Shown here: positions 1 through 5,080 of the stretch, piece by piece
Layout of the letters: every line of letters begins with the position of its first letter
Position numbering within the stretch: position 1 is the stretch's first letter
Assembly: GCA_003477345.1 (NCBI GenBank)
Contig: DMTG01000304.1
Location: forward strand, 1 to 5,080
Direction of reading: 5' to 3'
Source of the DNA: Succinivibrionaceae bacterium
GTDB taxonomy: Bacteria > Pseudomonadota > Gammaproteobacteria > Enterobacterales > Succinivibrionaceae
Length of the DNA: 5,080 nt
The notes under the pieces: model-generated
Seen by the model: the letters and a program-made list of their open reading frames with translations, nothing else
Told to the model about the DNA's origin: nothing
Database searches by the model: none
Position numbers and translations under genes: made by a program

Positions 1-372
1 CGGATTACCCTGAGCGTCGGTTTCAAGTGGCAGATAGACATCGAGGATCACTACACGGCCATCGTCCAGAAGCTGCAGGCCGTAATTGAAGAGCAGGGCG
101 TTTATGACTCTGCGCTCCTGACGCTTGAAGTCTCCTTCCTGCGCCTTGTGCTGGTCAATAAACTGCTGCACGTAGTCACGGGCTATACGGCGCTCGCTGT
201 CCTTCATCGGCAGCGGCTGGTTTGGTACTACCAGACCTTCTGAATACAGTCCTCTTAGAGTTGGATCTTCAGTCAGTCCCTGTATGGCAAGTCCGCCCGC
301 CTCGATACCGGACAGGGCAGCGTGTGCGCTAAACGTAAGGAGCAGGGGAAAGGCTAGTGCTAATCTTTTCAT
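1..372 (-). CDS. Exported protein of unknown function, C-terminus cut by the window edge
   Basis: The reading frame is open from an ATG at 372 to the left edge, giving the first 124 residues; the end of the protein is missing. It opens with a typical Sec signal peptide: MKR, a hydrophobic core, then a likely signal peptidase I cut after Ala-His-Ala at about residue 18. The mature part is soluble-looking. It has a charged helical stretch at about residues 56-90 (many Arg, Asp, Glu, Gln), followed by an alternating hydrophobic segment (about 92-115) that could be beta strand. No cysteine is present in the visible part. The start is supported by GAGG five bases upstream, which overlaps the TGA stop of the preceding gene, so translation is probably coupled. 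It is the fourth gene of the leftward operon. I do not recognise the family; motifs of the F-type transfer proteins TraW and TrbC were not seen. A periplasmic part of a secretion or transfer apparatus is only an inference from its neighbours. Confidence 0.8.
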   Translation of the reverse strand, partial: MKRLALAFPLLLTFSAHAALSGIEAGGLAIQGLTEDPTLRGLYSEGLVVPNQPLPMKDSERRIARDYVQQFIDQHKAQEGDFKRQERRVINALLFNYGLQLLDDGRVVILDVYLPLETDAQGNP

Positions 373-379
373 GGATGCC

Positions 380-619
380 TCAGATTAAAATTCCTTTACG
401 GAATTGTTCTTGGTTCTGTTCAATCATCTTACGCAGTTCTTCTTCTGACTGTTTCTCCTGTAGGGGCGGGATTTGATTTTGTTTTATGTTGTCCCGAAAC
501 TGCTGCATTCTGTCTTTAATATCAGGAACAGTTGAGCTGCTCTCATTGGAAGACAGCGGACGACAATCGGCGCTCGTCGCTATAATCCCAAGTAGACATA
601 CAAGAAGAAGTCTTTTCAT
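380..619 (-). CDS. Small exported glutamine-rich protein, unknown function
   Basis: This is a 79-residue protein starting with MKR and a leucine-rich hydrophobic core, so a Sec signal peptide is clear. Signal peptidase I could cut after Ala17. Cys19 sits near where a lipoprotein cysteine would be, but the preceding Ser-Ala-Asp fits the lipobox poorly because Asp occupies the -1 position, so I favour a soluble periplasmic product. The mature peptide is about 60 residues: a Ser-rich start, then two stretches of charged, Gln-rich helix (about 33-48 and 57-74) separated by an Ile-Pro-Pro turn. Similar Gln-Asn-Gln triplets occur in both helices. A good ribosome site, GGAG, lies 8 bases before the ATG. 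The gene lies 11 bases after the stop of the 194-residue gene and 7 bases before the next start, so it is within the operon. No family recognised. Its size and helical makeup would suit an accessory or chaperone-like subunit, but nothing proves this. Confidence 0.75.
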   Translation of the reverse strand: MKRLLLVCLLGIIATSADCRPLSSNESSSTVPDIKDRMQQFRDNIKQNQIPPLQEKQSEEELRKMIEQNQEQFRKGILI

Positions 620-630
620 ATCAATCTCCG

Positions 631-1215
631 TCAGTGTGTCTGAAAGAAGCCTGCGCCGTCATTGGTTTCAGCCTCGGAATAATCCCCGCCATACTGATTA
701 GAGAAATCTTCTTCAGGAGGCGGTGGCGGTAATTCTCCGTCTTCTGGTCTCTCAGGCTGGGGCTGCATGGCAGAGCGGCGAATATCGTCTAAGGCCTCAC
801 GGGCACGGTTTTCTGAATTGATATACTCGCTTACGCGGTCGTGGGACTGTTTGAGCTCGGCCTGCAGGGCATTGCGCTGCTCCTGTGACATGTTGCCGTG
901 GGTGGCCAGCACATTCTGAATAAAATACTGCTCGGTCTTTTCAGCGTTCTGCTGACGGCGTATGTCTTCGATGTTCTTGCGGTGAGTAAGCTCTCTCTGA
1001 TAATTCCTGGTACGCTCTCGCTTCTGTACCTCGGCAGGCGCTTCTTCTACCTGTTTGTTCTCGGCAAAACCGAACGTGGTGTCACCGTAAATGGTGTCTG
1101 CTACGCTGCCCTCATCAGTGGACTGCATATTGAAAAAAGAGCCCTCAGACTCTTCGGCACTTGCGGTGCCTGAAAGGAGGGCTACGGCTATGACGCACAC
1201 TAAAGATTTATTCAT
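631..1215 (-). CDS. Exported coiled-coil and proline-rich protein, unknown function
   Basis: This is a 194-residue protein with a textbook signal peptide (MNKS, a hydrophobic core, then Ala-Ser-Ala before Glu-Glu), predicted to be cut at about residue 20. The mature protein has three parts. Residues 21-60 are acidic and Gly/Ser/Thr-containing. Residues 61-150 are a long, highly charged helix rich in Arg, Glu and Gln with few hydrophobics, probably a coiled coil. Residues 151-194 are a disordered tail with a run of five to six prolines (about 163-167) flanked by acidic residues, ending in Gly/Tyr/Asn-rich sequence. The mature part has no cysteine, so it is not an obvious substrate of the thiol oxidoreductase encoded just upstream. 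Its ATG follows the stop of that gene by two bases and lacks a well-placed Shine-Dalgarno sequence, so translation probably depends on reinitiation. The family is not recognised. A structural periplasmic or envelope-spanning role in a transfer apparatus is possible but inferred only from context. Confidence 0.8.
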   Translation of the reverse strand: MNKSLVCVIAVALLSGTASAEESEGSFFNMQSTDEGSVADTIYGDTTFGFAENKQVEEAPAEVQKRERTRNYQRELTHRKNIEDIRRQQNAEKTEQYFIQNVLATHGNMSQEQRNALQAELKQSHDRVSEYINSENRAREALDDIRRSAMQPQPERPEDGELPPPPPEEDFSNQYGGDYSEAETNDGAGFFQTH

Positions 1216-1240
1216 ATTTATTTTTTCTTGCTGTCCTTTT
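1216..1240 (-). promoter_or_regulatory. Stop-start junction with weak ribosome site (probable translational coupling)
   Basis: The TAA stop of the thiol oxidoreductase gene (1218-1220) lies two bases before the ATG of the 194-residue gene (1213-1215). The purine-rich bases just upstream are mostly A. The only good Shine-Dalgarno-like string, AAGGAC, is about 17 bases from the ATG, too far for ordinary use. The signal peptide that begins at this ATG nevertheless shows the start is right. Ribosomes finishing the first gene probably reinitiate here, which would tie the amounts of the two proteins together. Confidence 0.5.
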
Positions 1241-2792
1241 TACTGTTCTGGGCCTCTTTCTGAGACTCGTCATTCATGGCTTCAATAGCCTGCATGAGCT
1301 CCTCTTTAGGAACGGCACCGGAGATAGTACGGGTTTTGCCGGTCAGAGTATCCACAATGACAGAGCAAGGAGTGGACTGAATACCGTAACCTGCGGCATC
1401 TTCCTTGTCGGTATTGACAGCTTTAACGGTATCAGGCTCGTTCATGCATGAGAGATATTTCTCAGCGCTGATGTCGAGCTCGTCGGACAATTCGTGGACA
1501 AGAGCGCCCACACCGCGGCCGTTGGACTGGGTAGCCTCAAACAGACGATCTAAGCCCATCCAGAATTTCTTGTTGCCGCCCAGACGGTAGACGCACTGTA
1601 TAGCAATAGCTTCCTGAGTAGCGGCCGGATCGTGGAACTGCAAAGGCAGGTTCTTCCACTCAACTGCTACCTGACCGTTGGAGAGATCTGCCACTTCTTT
1701 AGGCACTGCAAAGAAGTTCTTGCAGTACGGGCACTCTACGTCAGAGAATTCCTGAATAATAAAGCGGGCTTTTGGATTGCCGTAGATTTTGCGTCCTGCA
1801 GGTACGGCCTCGTCGGCTGCATTGTACTTGGCGGCTCTCTCGGCCATGCGCTCACGGGCCTTGTCAAGACGCAGCTCGGCAAGAGTGTCTCTTACCAGCA
1901 CTTTGAATTCAGCCTTATCTCTAATGACCATGCCTTTAGGCTGCTGGTTGTTAGGATCTAAATCCAGTGCATTGTCTGGCTGGCCGGGAATAATGCCGGT
2001 GCTGGTGCGCTTGGAATTGGCAGATGCGAAACTCTGGGCCTCGGCGTTCTGGCGCATATTGGACTGTACAAAGGCATTGGACGGATCGATATTACTGTCG
2101 CCAGAGCGGCATACGGCTATTACGCTGAAGAACAGGGCACCGCCTGCCATAAGCATAGTCATACGGCTCTTGTCGTGGATGAATCCTTTTAGGTATTCCT
2201 TGTTTAGATACTGCTCTCTGAATTCCTGATAGTTAAAATTGAATTTGCCAGGCTTAACCCCGTCGGCTCTGGCGTTCTCACCCTGTGCGGCAGCGCTCCC
2301 GTCTTTGGCTTTGTGCTGTTTCTTTTTATTAAGGAAGGAGGCAGCGCCAGCACCGAGGCCTTTGAGTCTGTCCATAAAGCCTTTTGACTGTGGCCTGCTG
2401 TCACCGGATGGAGCTTCAATCTCAGGTGTCTGCTCTGTAAAGCTTGTCTGAACACTTGCCTGTACACTAGCCTGTGAAGGCGCACTCTGAGAAGCGGTTT
2501 CTGCAGCGGTATTTTCAGGAGCTTCAGCTTTAGCTTCGGTTGCGGCTGCGGCTGTCTTTTCCTGTACAGTTTCTTGCTCTACAGCTTCTTCCTGTACCAA
2601 TGTCTCAACCACTTTGGTCTTTCTTGATCTAGGAGCTCTAGGTTTTCTCTTTTTTGGCTTTACGCTATTGTCCGCCTCTTCTAATGCAGCCAGCGCGTCG
2701 GTCATGGCCACGGCGCTGTTCTCGCTATCTGCTGAAGCTGAAGTCTGGTTATCGTTTTCGTCTAAATATGTGTGATGTGCTGTCTTTTTCAT
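1218..2792 (-). CDS. Membrane-anchored DsbA-like thiol:disulfide oxidoreductase with long cytoplasmic N-terminal region
   Basis: A 524-residue protein. The C-terminal part (about 333-505) is a thioredoxin fold of the DsbA/Thioredoxin_4 type. It has the redox motif Cys354-Pro-Tyr-Cys357 after Phe-Ser-Asp-Val-Glu, an Asn-Leu-Pro-Leu segment at 381-384, and the cis-proline loop Ser-Thr-Pro475-Cys. Additional cysteines are 400, 449 and 476. Such domains form or reshuffle disulfides in periplasmic proteins. Residues 1-210 carry no signal peptide. They hold a Lys/Arg patch (45-60), an Ala/Glu/Gln low-complexity stretch (60-130), an amphipathic-looking segment (137-153) and a second Lys patch (156-163). 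One transmembrane helix (211-228), with Lys and Arg on the N-terminal side, predicts the N-terminus in the cytoplasm and the catalytic domain in the periplasm. A charged helix at 290-322 lies between membrane and catalytic domain and could be a stalk, as in ScsC-type proteins. A good ribosome site (AAAGGA, 7-base spacing) supports the ATG. First gene of the leftward operon. Redox domain near certain; exact role inferred. Confidence 0.92.
   Translation of the reverse strand: MKKTAHHTYLDENDNQTSASADSENSAVAMTDALAALEEADNSVKPKKRKPRAPRSRKTKVVETLVQEEAVEQETVQEKTAAAATEAKAEAPENTAAETASQSAPSQASVQASVQTSFTEQTPEIEAPSGDSRPQSKGFMDRLKGLGAGAASFLNKKKQHKAKDGSAAAQGENARADGVKPGKFNFNYQEFREQYLNKEYLKGFIHDKSRMTMLMAGGALFFSVIAVCRSGDSNIDPSNAFVQSNMRQNAEAQSFASANSKRTSTGIIPGQPDNALDLDPNNQQPKGMVIRDKAEFKVLVRDTLAELRLDKARERMAERAAKYNAADEAVPAGRKIYGNPKARFIIQEFSDVECPYCKNFFAVPKEVADLSNGQVAVEWKNLPLQFHDPAATQEAIAIQCVYRLGGNKKFWMGLDRLFEATQSNGRGVGALVHELSDELDISAEKYLSCMNEPDTVKAVNTDKEDAAGYGIQSTPCSVIVDTLTGKTRTISGAVPKEELMQAIEAMNDESQKEAQNSKKDSKKK
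2439..2474 (-). repeat. Three tandem 12-bp units inside the thiol oxidoreductase gene
   Basis: Three adjacent 12-base units (read on the minus strand: CAGGCTAGTGTA, CAGGCAAGTGTT, CAGACAAGCTTT) encode the peptide repeat Gln-Ala-Ser-Val, Gln-Ala-Ser-Val, Gln-Thr-Ser-Phe at about residues 108-119. The first two units differ at two positions and the third is more diverged. Because the unit is a multiple of three, gain or loss would keep the frame. It lies in the low-complexity cytoplasmic region, where length change should be tolerated. Confidence 0.7.
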
Positions 2793-2809
2793 TTGAGTAT
2801 CCTTTAGTG

Positions 2810-2837
2810 ATTTTAGGCACTAGCCGATAGATGTCAT
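2810..2837 (-). promoter_or_regulatory. Candidate sigma70 promoter for the leftward operon
   Basis: On the minus strand, ATGACA (2832-2837, five of six matches to the -35 consensus) and TAAAAT (2810-2815, five of six to the -10) are 16 bases apart. They lie directly upstream of the thiol oxidoreductase gene. Against it, transcription would start about 10-12 bases before the ATG, putting the Shine-Dalgarno sequence at the extreme 5' end of the message. A start further upstream in the spacer is therefore equally possible. The promoter spacer contains a CTATCGGCTAGT string related to the repeats elsewhere in this intergenic region. Confidence 0.35.
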
Positions 2838-2866
2838 TTTTTCAGAAAGAGCGCCCGCTTTTTTCT

Positions 2867-2921
2867 CCGATAGGGGCAAGGTTGAGGCGTTTTGAGGCGT
2901 TTTTTATCATCTGCCCCGATA
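2867..2921. repeat. Inverted GGGGCA/TGCCCC pair with CCGATA copies
   Basis: GGGGCA (2873-2878) and TGCCCC (2912-2917) form an inverted pair around a 33-base interval that holds the tandem 10-bp repeat. Each arm has a CCGATA copy in the same orientation (2867-2872 and 2916-2921). A third CCGATA lies at 2824-2829, inside the candidate leftward promoter. Direct CCGATA copies on an inverted backbone look more like protein-binding sites than a simple hairpin. With arms of only six bases, some of this could be chance. Confidence 0.4.
2882..2901. repeat. Perfect tandem 10-bp repeat
   Basis: TTGAGGCGTT occurs twice back to back (2882-2891 and 2892-2901). A 10-base unit puts both copies on nearly the same face of the helix, as expected for cooperative binding by a regulator. 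It sits in the middle of the divergent intergenic region, upstream of both candidate promoters. No known protein is recognised for this sequence. Confidence 0.75.
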
Positions 2922-2939
2922 TAAGGGAAGGCTCCTTGT

Positions 2940-2975
2940 GGCGGCTAGTAAAATCCAGACGGCGGCCTAGTAAAA
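2940..2975. repeat. Direct repeat pair GGCGGC(C)TAGTAAAA
   Basis: GGCGGCTAGTAAAA (2940-2953) and GGCGGCCTAGTAAAA (2961-2975) differ by one inserted C and begin 21 bases apart, two helical turns. The core CGGCTAGT also appears in opposite orientation at 2819-2826 (ACTAGCCG), within the candidate leftward promoter. This makes an operator family for a regulator of the leftward operon plausible, though unproven. Confidence 0.6.
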
Positions 2976-3002
2976 CGCTTATGTCTGTGTGTATTTGTAT
3001 TT

Positions 3003-3054
3003 TGTCAGTTTTATTGACATAGATTAAGTAATTTGATATAATATACACATATTA
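3003..3054. promoter_or_regulatory. Two short inverted repeats overlapping the rightward promoter (candidate operators)
   Basis: TGTCA (3003-3007) and TGACA (3015-3019) form an inverted repeat with a 7-base centre that overlaps the -35 box. TAATAT (3039-3044) and ATATTA (3049-3054) form a second one with a 4-base centre that covers part of the -10 box and the expected start of transcription. A protein bound at either would block RNA polymerase. The arms are short and the second is entirely A/T, so chance is a serious alternative. Confidence 0.35.
3014..3042 (+). promoter_or_regulatory. Perfect-consensus sigma70 promoter for the RecT-like gene
   Basis: TTGACA (3014-3019) and TATAAT (3037-3042) both match the consensus fully and are separated by the ideal 17 bases. 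Transcription would begin near 3049-3050, leaving an A-rich leader of about 26 bases. A strong ribosome site, TGGAGG (3065-3070), lies five bases before the ATG at 3076. So strong a basal promoter on a mobile-element gene usually implies a repressor; inverted repeats overlap both boxes. Confidence 0.9.
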
Positions 3055-3075
3055 GAAAAATCGCTGGAGGTTTTT

Positions 3076-4479
3076 ATGGGCGGACAGGTTGCACGCGATC
3101 CAGACTATGAAGTGATCTGCGGTACAGATGCTGAGTCTGTAAACAAGATTGATGAAATGTTCAAGAGAGTTAACAGCGCGCTTTTGGACAATTCAGATGA
3201 CATGGCAGAGCTTTCTAAGGTTTCTCCTGTCAACGAAAAGATAGTTGAGAAAGGCTCAGGCTGGGTTGAAGAGCCTTCAGAGCCCGATGATATAGCCGAG
3301 CTTGCCAGCAAGATGGCTTATAGGAGCGAGTGTATGCAGAAAGATCCTGAAGAAAAGCTGACTGAAGAACAGAGTGAAGATCTTGAGTCACTAAAAGCTC
3401 TGAATATAGATGAAAGAGCCGCCCGCATCATCGTACGGCATGAAGGTGATAAGAAGTTCTGGTCTCACGGCAAGCCTCTTTTTGTGAATATCACTCCTTT
3501 AGTAAAGGAGGCGATGGATAAGTGCAAGAGCACTTTAGATCCGGTCACTTTCTGGGATAATACCGCTCTGTACGTGCGTACCGTAATTGAGGGCGCCTAC
3601 GCGGGAGTAGAGTTTGAAGGCGGCAAGAGTGTCTTTGATGAAGTAAATTCTCTGATGCTCAAAGACTATATAGTAGCCTGCGGCAATCTCGGTTTTTCTC
3701 CTTTTGATGATGAGTCGCTGGTGCCAAGCTACAATGGCCAGAAGATTAAGCCTATAATCCGTCTGCGCGGTTTAGAGCAGCTGGTCTTCAAAGCGCCTGA
3801 TTTTAAGAGCTGTACATTCAAACGCAGTGACAGAAGCGTAAAGATCCTGGTGTCAAAGCCGGTACAGGATGCCCTTGGCAACTATACTCAGAGAGCCTTA
3901 GTTGAAGAAGAGCGCCCTGAAGTCATTACCTGTGTCATTACCGCTGACGACGGCAGATCTGTGGAAGGCTGTGCTTATCCTGCAAGCGATGCCCGCCTTG
4001 AAGATAGAAATGATGATTTCTGGCTTAAATCTACTGACATTATGCTAGAGCATGTCGCCTTCAAACGTGCGGCCCTGCGCTTTTTAGGCGGCCTGCCGGG
4101 CTGTGGCGATGAGACCTCTATATTAAAGAGCGGTACTCTTCTGACAGCCAAAGAGCGCCGTGCCAAATCTGACGAAATGACAGTCAAAATCGGCAGAAGC
4201 AGCAGGCTTGAGGAGCTGGTGCGCTATAAGGATGAGATTAACGCCGCACCTGAGAACTACGGCAAGTTTGCAAAGCAGCTGCTCTCTCAGATTGACATTC
4301 GCATGAACTTTCTTACAAGTCACCCGGAAATTACTCTGAAGAGCGAAGAAGAGATCAAGGCCAGGAAGAAAGATCTGCCTGCCTTTGTGGAGCGTAACCG
4401 TCAGAAGAAGGCTTACAGCAATCCATTTCTGCACCCGCTGCCGTCCAACTGCTCGGTAGATCTGGATAAGATAGGCTAG
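3076..4479 (+). CDS. RecT-like single-strand DNA annealing protein
   Basis: A 467-residue cytoplasmic protein with no signal peptide or membrane segment. The central part (about 190-345) follows the RecT pattern. Residues 196-217 include Leu-Gly-Phe-Ser-Pro and Leu-Val-Pro. Residues 224-245 hold a Lys-Pro-Ile-Ile-Arg-Leu-Arg-Gly-Leu-Glu strand-helix like RecT's 'GY+GL' region. Residues 316-341 have Trp316, Asp-Ile-Met, Ala-Phe-Lys-Arg-Ala and a closing Gly-Leu-Pro, matching the W...M..K.A.+R....LP helix of the family. RecT proteins anneal complementary single strands and usually work with an exonuclease; none is in view. RecT proteins are typically near 270 residues. This one has an acidic N-terminal extension of about 110-130 residues and a charged C-terminal tail (about 355-467) ending in a basic stretch and a Pro/His/Asn segment. 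Start supported by TGGAGG five bases upstream; a perfect promoter precedes it and a terminator follows. Assignment rests on pattern reading alone; another DNA-binding family is possible. Confidence 0.65.
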   Translation: MGGQVARDPDYEVICGTDAESVNKIDEMFKRVNSALLDNSDDMAELSKVSPVNEKIVEKGSGWVEEPSEPDDIAELASKMAYRSECMQKDPEEKLTEEQSEDLESLKALNIDERAARIIVRHEGDKKFWSHGKPLFVNITPLVKEAMDKCKSTLDPVTFWDNTALYVRTVIEGAYAGVEFEGGKSVFDEVNSLMLKDYIVACGNLGFSPFDDESLVPSYNGQKIKPIIRLRGLEQLVFKAPDFKSCTFKRSDRSVKILVSKPVQDALGNYTQRALVEEERPEVITCVITADDGRSVEGCAYPASDARLEDRNDDFWLKSTDIMLEHVAFKRAALRFLGGLPGCGDETSILKSGTLLTAKERRAKSDEMTVKIGRSSRLEELVRYKDEINAAPENYGKFAKQLLSQIDIRMNFLTSHPEITLKSEEEIKARKKDLPAFVERNRQKKAYSNPFLHPLPSNCSVDLDKIG

Positions 4480-4484
4480 AAAAG

Positions 4485-4504
4485 GCCCGCGCAGAGCGGG
4501 CTTT
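4485..4504 (+). terminator. Rho-independent terminator after the RecT-like gene
   Basis: Six bases after the TAG stop, GCCCGC (4485-4490) pairs with GCGGGC (4496-4501) around a GCAGA loop. AAA (4481-4483) can pair with the following TTT (4502-4504) if G4484 bulges out. The T run is short and followed by A/T-rich sequence, so termination may be incomplete and allow some read-through into the membrane protein gene. Confidence 0.7.
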
Positions 4505-4553
4505 AAAATTAATATATAAAACTACAGCACAACGTTTAAGGATCATTTGAGTC

Positions 4554-5080
4554 ATGGATAACAAGAATATTAAAACCAATACCAAACACAAGCTTCCAAA
4601 GGTTCTCTTTCAGGTGCCTATCAAGAAAACCTCTGACAGAACTACTCTTAAAATGAATATAACCCTTCAGAGTCTCATCTGCGGTCTGGTAGGAGGCATG
4701 ATTGGAACTGGTCTTTATCTCTACTATATGGATGCCAAGTCTCCAATTGTATCTCTCTGCATTTTTGAGGGACTGTTTCTTTTAGTCTGCCTGTATACCT
4801 TTGTAAATGCACAGCGTCTGATGAATTTTGCTGGCACTCTGGTAGAGTTCTGCAGCAGAATTCCTGTTAAGACTCTGAATAATCCAAGCTATCACATATT
4901 CAGTCTCGGGCATGGACATATTGAACTTGTCAAAGCTCTAATCGTCTGGAGTATGGCGGTACTTATGGGCGGCTATCTTATCTGCCATCTGATGCCGGCG
5001 GCAGGCGTAGGTGTAGTCTGTGCAGTAGCCTTTATCTGCGGTGCTGTCTCCAGCATTGTTGCCAGTGCCAGCAGTCAGAA
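4554..5080 (+). CDS. Polytopic membrane protein of unknown function, C-terminus beyond the window
   Basis: The frame is open from the ATG at 4554 to the right edge, giving 175 residues. A basic hydrophilic N-terminus (1-33) is followed by four likely transmembrane helices at about 36-59, 64-84, 126-146 and 149-171. A soluble loop (about 86-125) between helices two and three contains a Gly-His-Gly-His motif at 119-122. The Lys/Arg-rich N-terminus suggests a cytoplasmic start. That would place the loop in the cytoplasm and make the two pairs hairpins. A Shine-Dalgarno-like TAAGGA (4537-4542) lies 11 bases from the ATG, somewhat far; Met34 is a possible later start but would remove the basic N-terminus. 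The gene lies 74 bases after the RecT-like gene behind a terminator. The A/T-rich spacer has a -10-like TATAAA (4515-4520) without a matching -35, so expression may rely on read-through. I do not recognise the family and propose no function. Confidence 0.8.
   Translation, partial: MDNKNIKTNTKHKLPKVLFQVPIKKTSDRTTLKMNITLQSLICGLVGGMIGTGLYLYYMDAKSPIVSLCIFEGLFLLVCLYTFVNAQRLMNFAGTLVEFCSRIPVKTLNNPSYHIFSLGHGHIELVKALIVWSMAVLMGGYLICHLMPAAGVGVVCAVAFICGAVSSIVASASSQ

Noticed and set aside
1..372. Identification as TraW or TrbC of an F-type transfer system
   Set aside because: The size, signal peptide and context would fit, but the characteristic motifs I would expect are absent from the visible 124 residues.
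380..619. Lipoprotein call for the 79-residue protein because of Cys19
   Set aside because: The residues before the cysteine (Ser-Ala-Asp) do not fit a lipobox; Asp directly before the cysteine is not tolerated in known examples I can recall.
2204..2485. 93-codon open frame on the minus strand inside the thiol oxidoreductase gene
   Set aside because: It is an alternative frame of a well-supported gene, in a low-complexity region that tends to leave shadow frames open.
2846..2864. AAAGAGC-GCCC-GCTTTTT hairpin followed by T, resembling a plus-strand terminator
   Set aside because: The stem is mostly A-T with a G-T pair, and no rightward gene ends nearby, so it has nothing to terminate.
2831..3022. 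Open frame on the plus strand in the intergenic region
   Set aside because: It has no ribosome site before its ATG, runs through the repeats and ends inside the promoter region of the RecT-like gene; composition does not look protein-like.
2842..3048. Open frame on the minus strand in the intergenic region
   Set aside because: It begins with GTG without a Shine-Dalgarno sequence, overlaps the rightward promoter and shows no recognisable protein features.
4123..4591. Two antisense open frames over the end of the RecT-like gene and its terminator
   Set aside because: Both lie opposite a well-supported coding region, one crosses the terminator hairpin, and neither has a convincing ribosome site.

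Overview
The window looks like a piece of an integrated or plasmid-borne mobile element, most likely conjugative, from a Gram-negative bacterium, probably a gammaproteobacterium. The evidence is indirect: Sec signal peptides on three short unrecognised proteins, a membrane-anchored DsbA-like thiol oxidoreductase beside them, and a RecT-like annealing protein next door. I see no diagnostic conjugation protein (no relaxase, TraC/VirB4 ATPase or pilin), so 'conjugative' is an inference from gene company only. No genus can be assigned.

Layout. Positions 1-2792 carry four genes on the minus strand, read from right to left. They are a 524-residue inner-membrane-anchored thioredoxin-fold protein with a CPYC active site (1218-2792), a 194-residue exported coiled-coil/proline-rich protein (631-1215), a 79-residue exported glutamine-rich protein (380-619), and an exported protein cut by the left window edge (1-372). 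Gaps of 2, 11 and 7 bases make this one operon whose products act in, or face, the periplasm. Positions 2793-3075 are a 283-bp divergent control region. It has a perfect-consensus sigma70 promoter pointing right, a weaker candidate pointing left, and an unusual density of short direct and inverted repeats.

To the right, a 467-residue RecT-like single-strand annealing protein (3076-4479) is read from the consensus promoter and ends at a hairpin terminator (4485-4504). A four-helix membrane protein of unknown function follows on the same strand (4554 to beyond the edge).

How it may fit together: the leftward operon looks like envelope or transfer-apparatus biogenesis, with disulfide chemistry supplied by the DsbA-like protein. 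The rightward gene would serve DNA recombination of the element. The repeat-rich spacer is the natural place to coordinate the two. No RNA genes, CRISPR arrays, insertion sequences or tRNAs were seen. No clearly new system can be demonstrated from this window. The most unusual items are the architecture of the thiol oxidoreductase and the repeat-dense divergent spacer.
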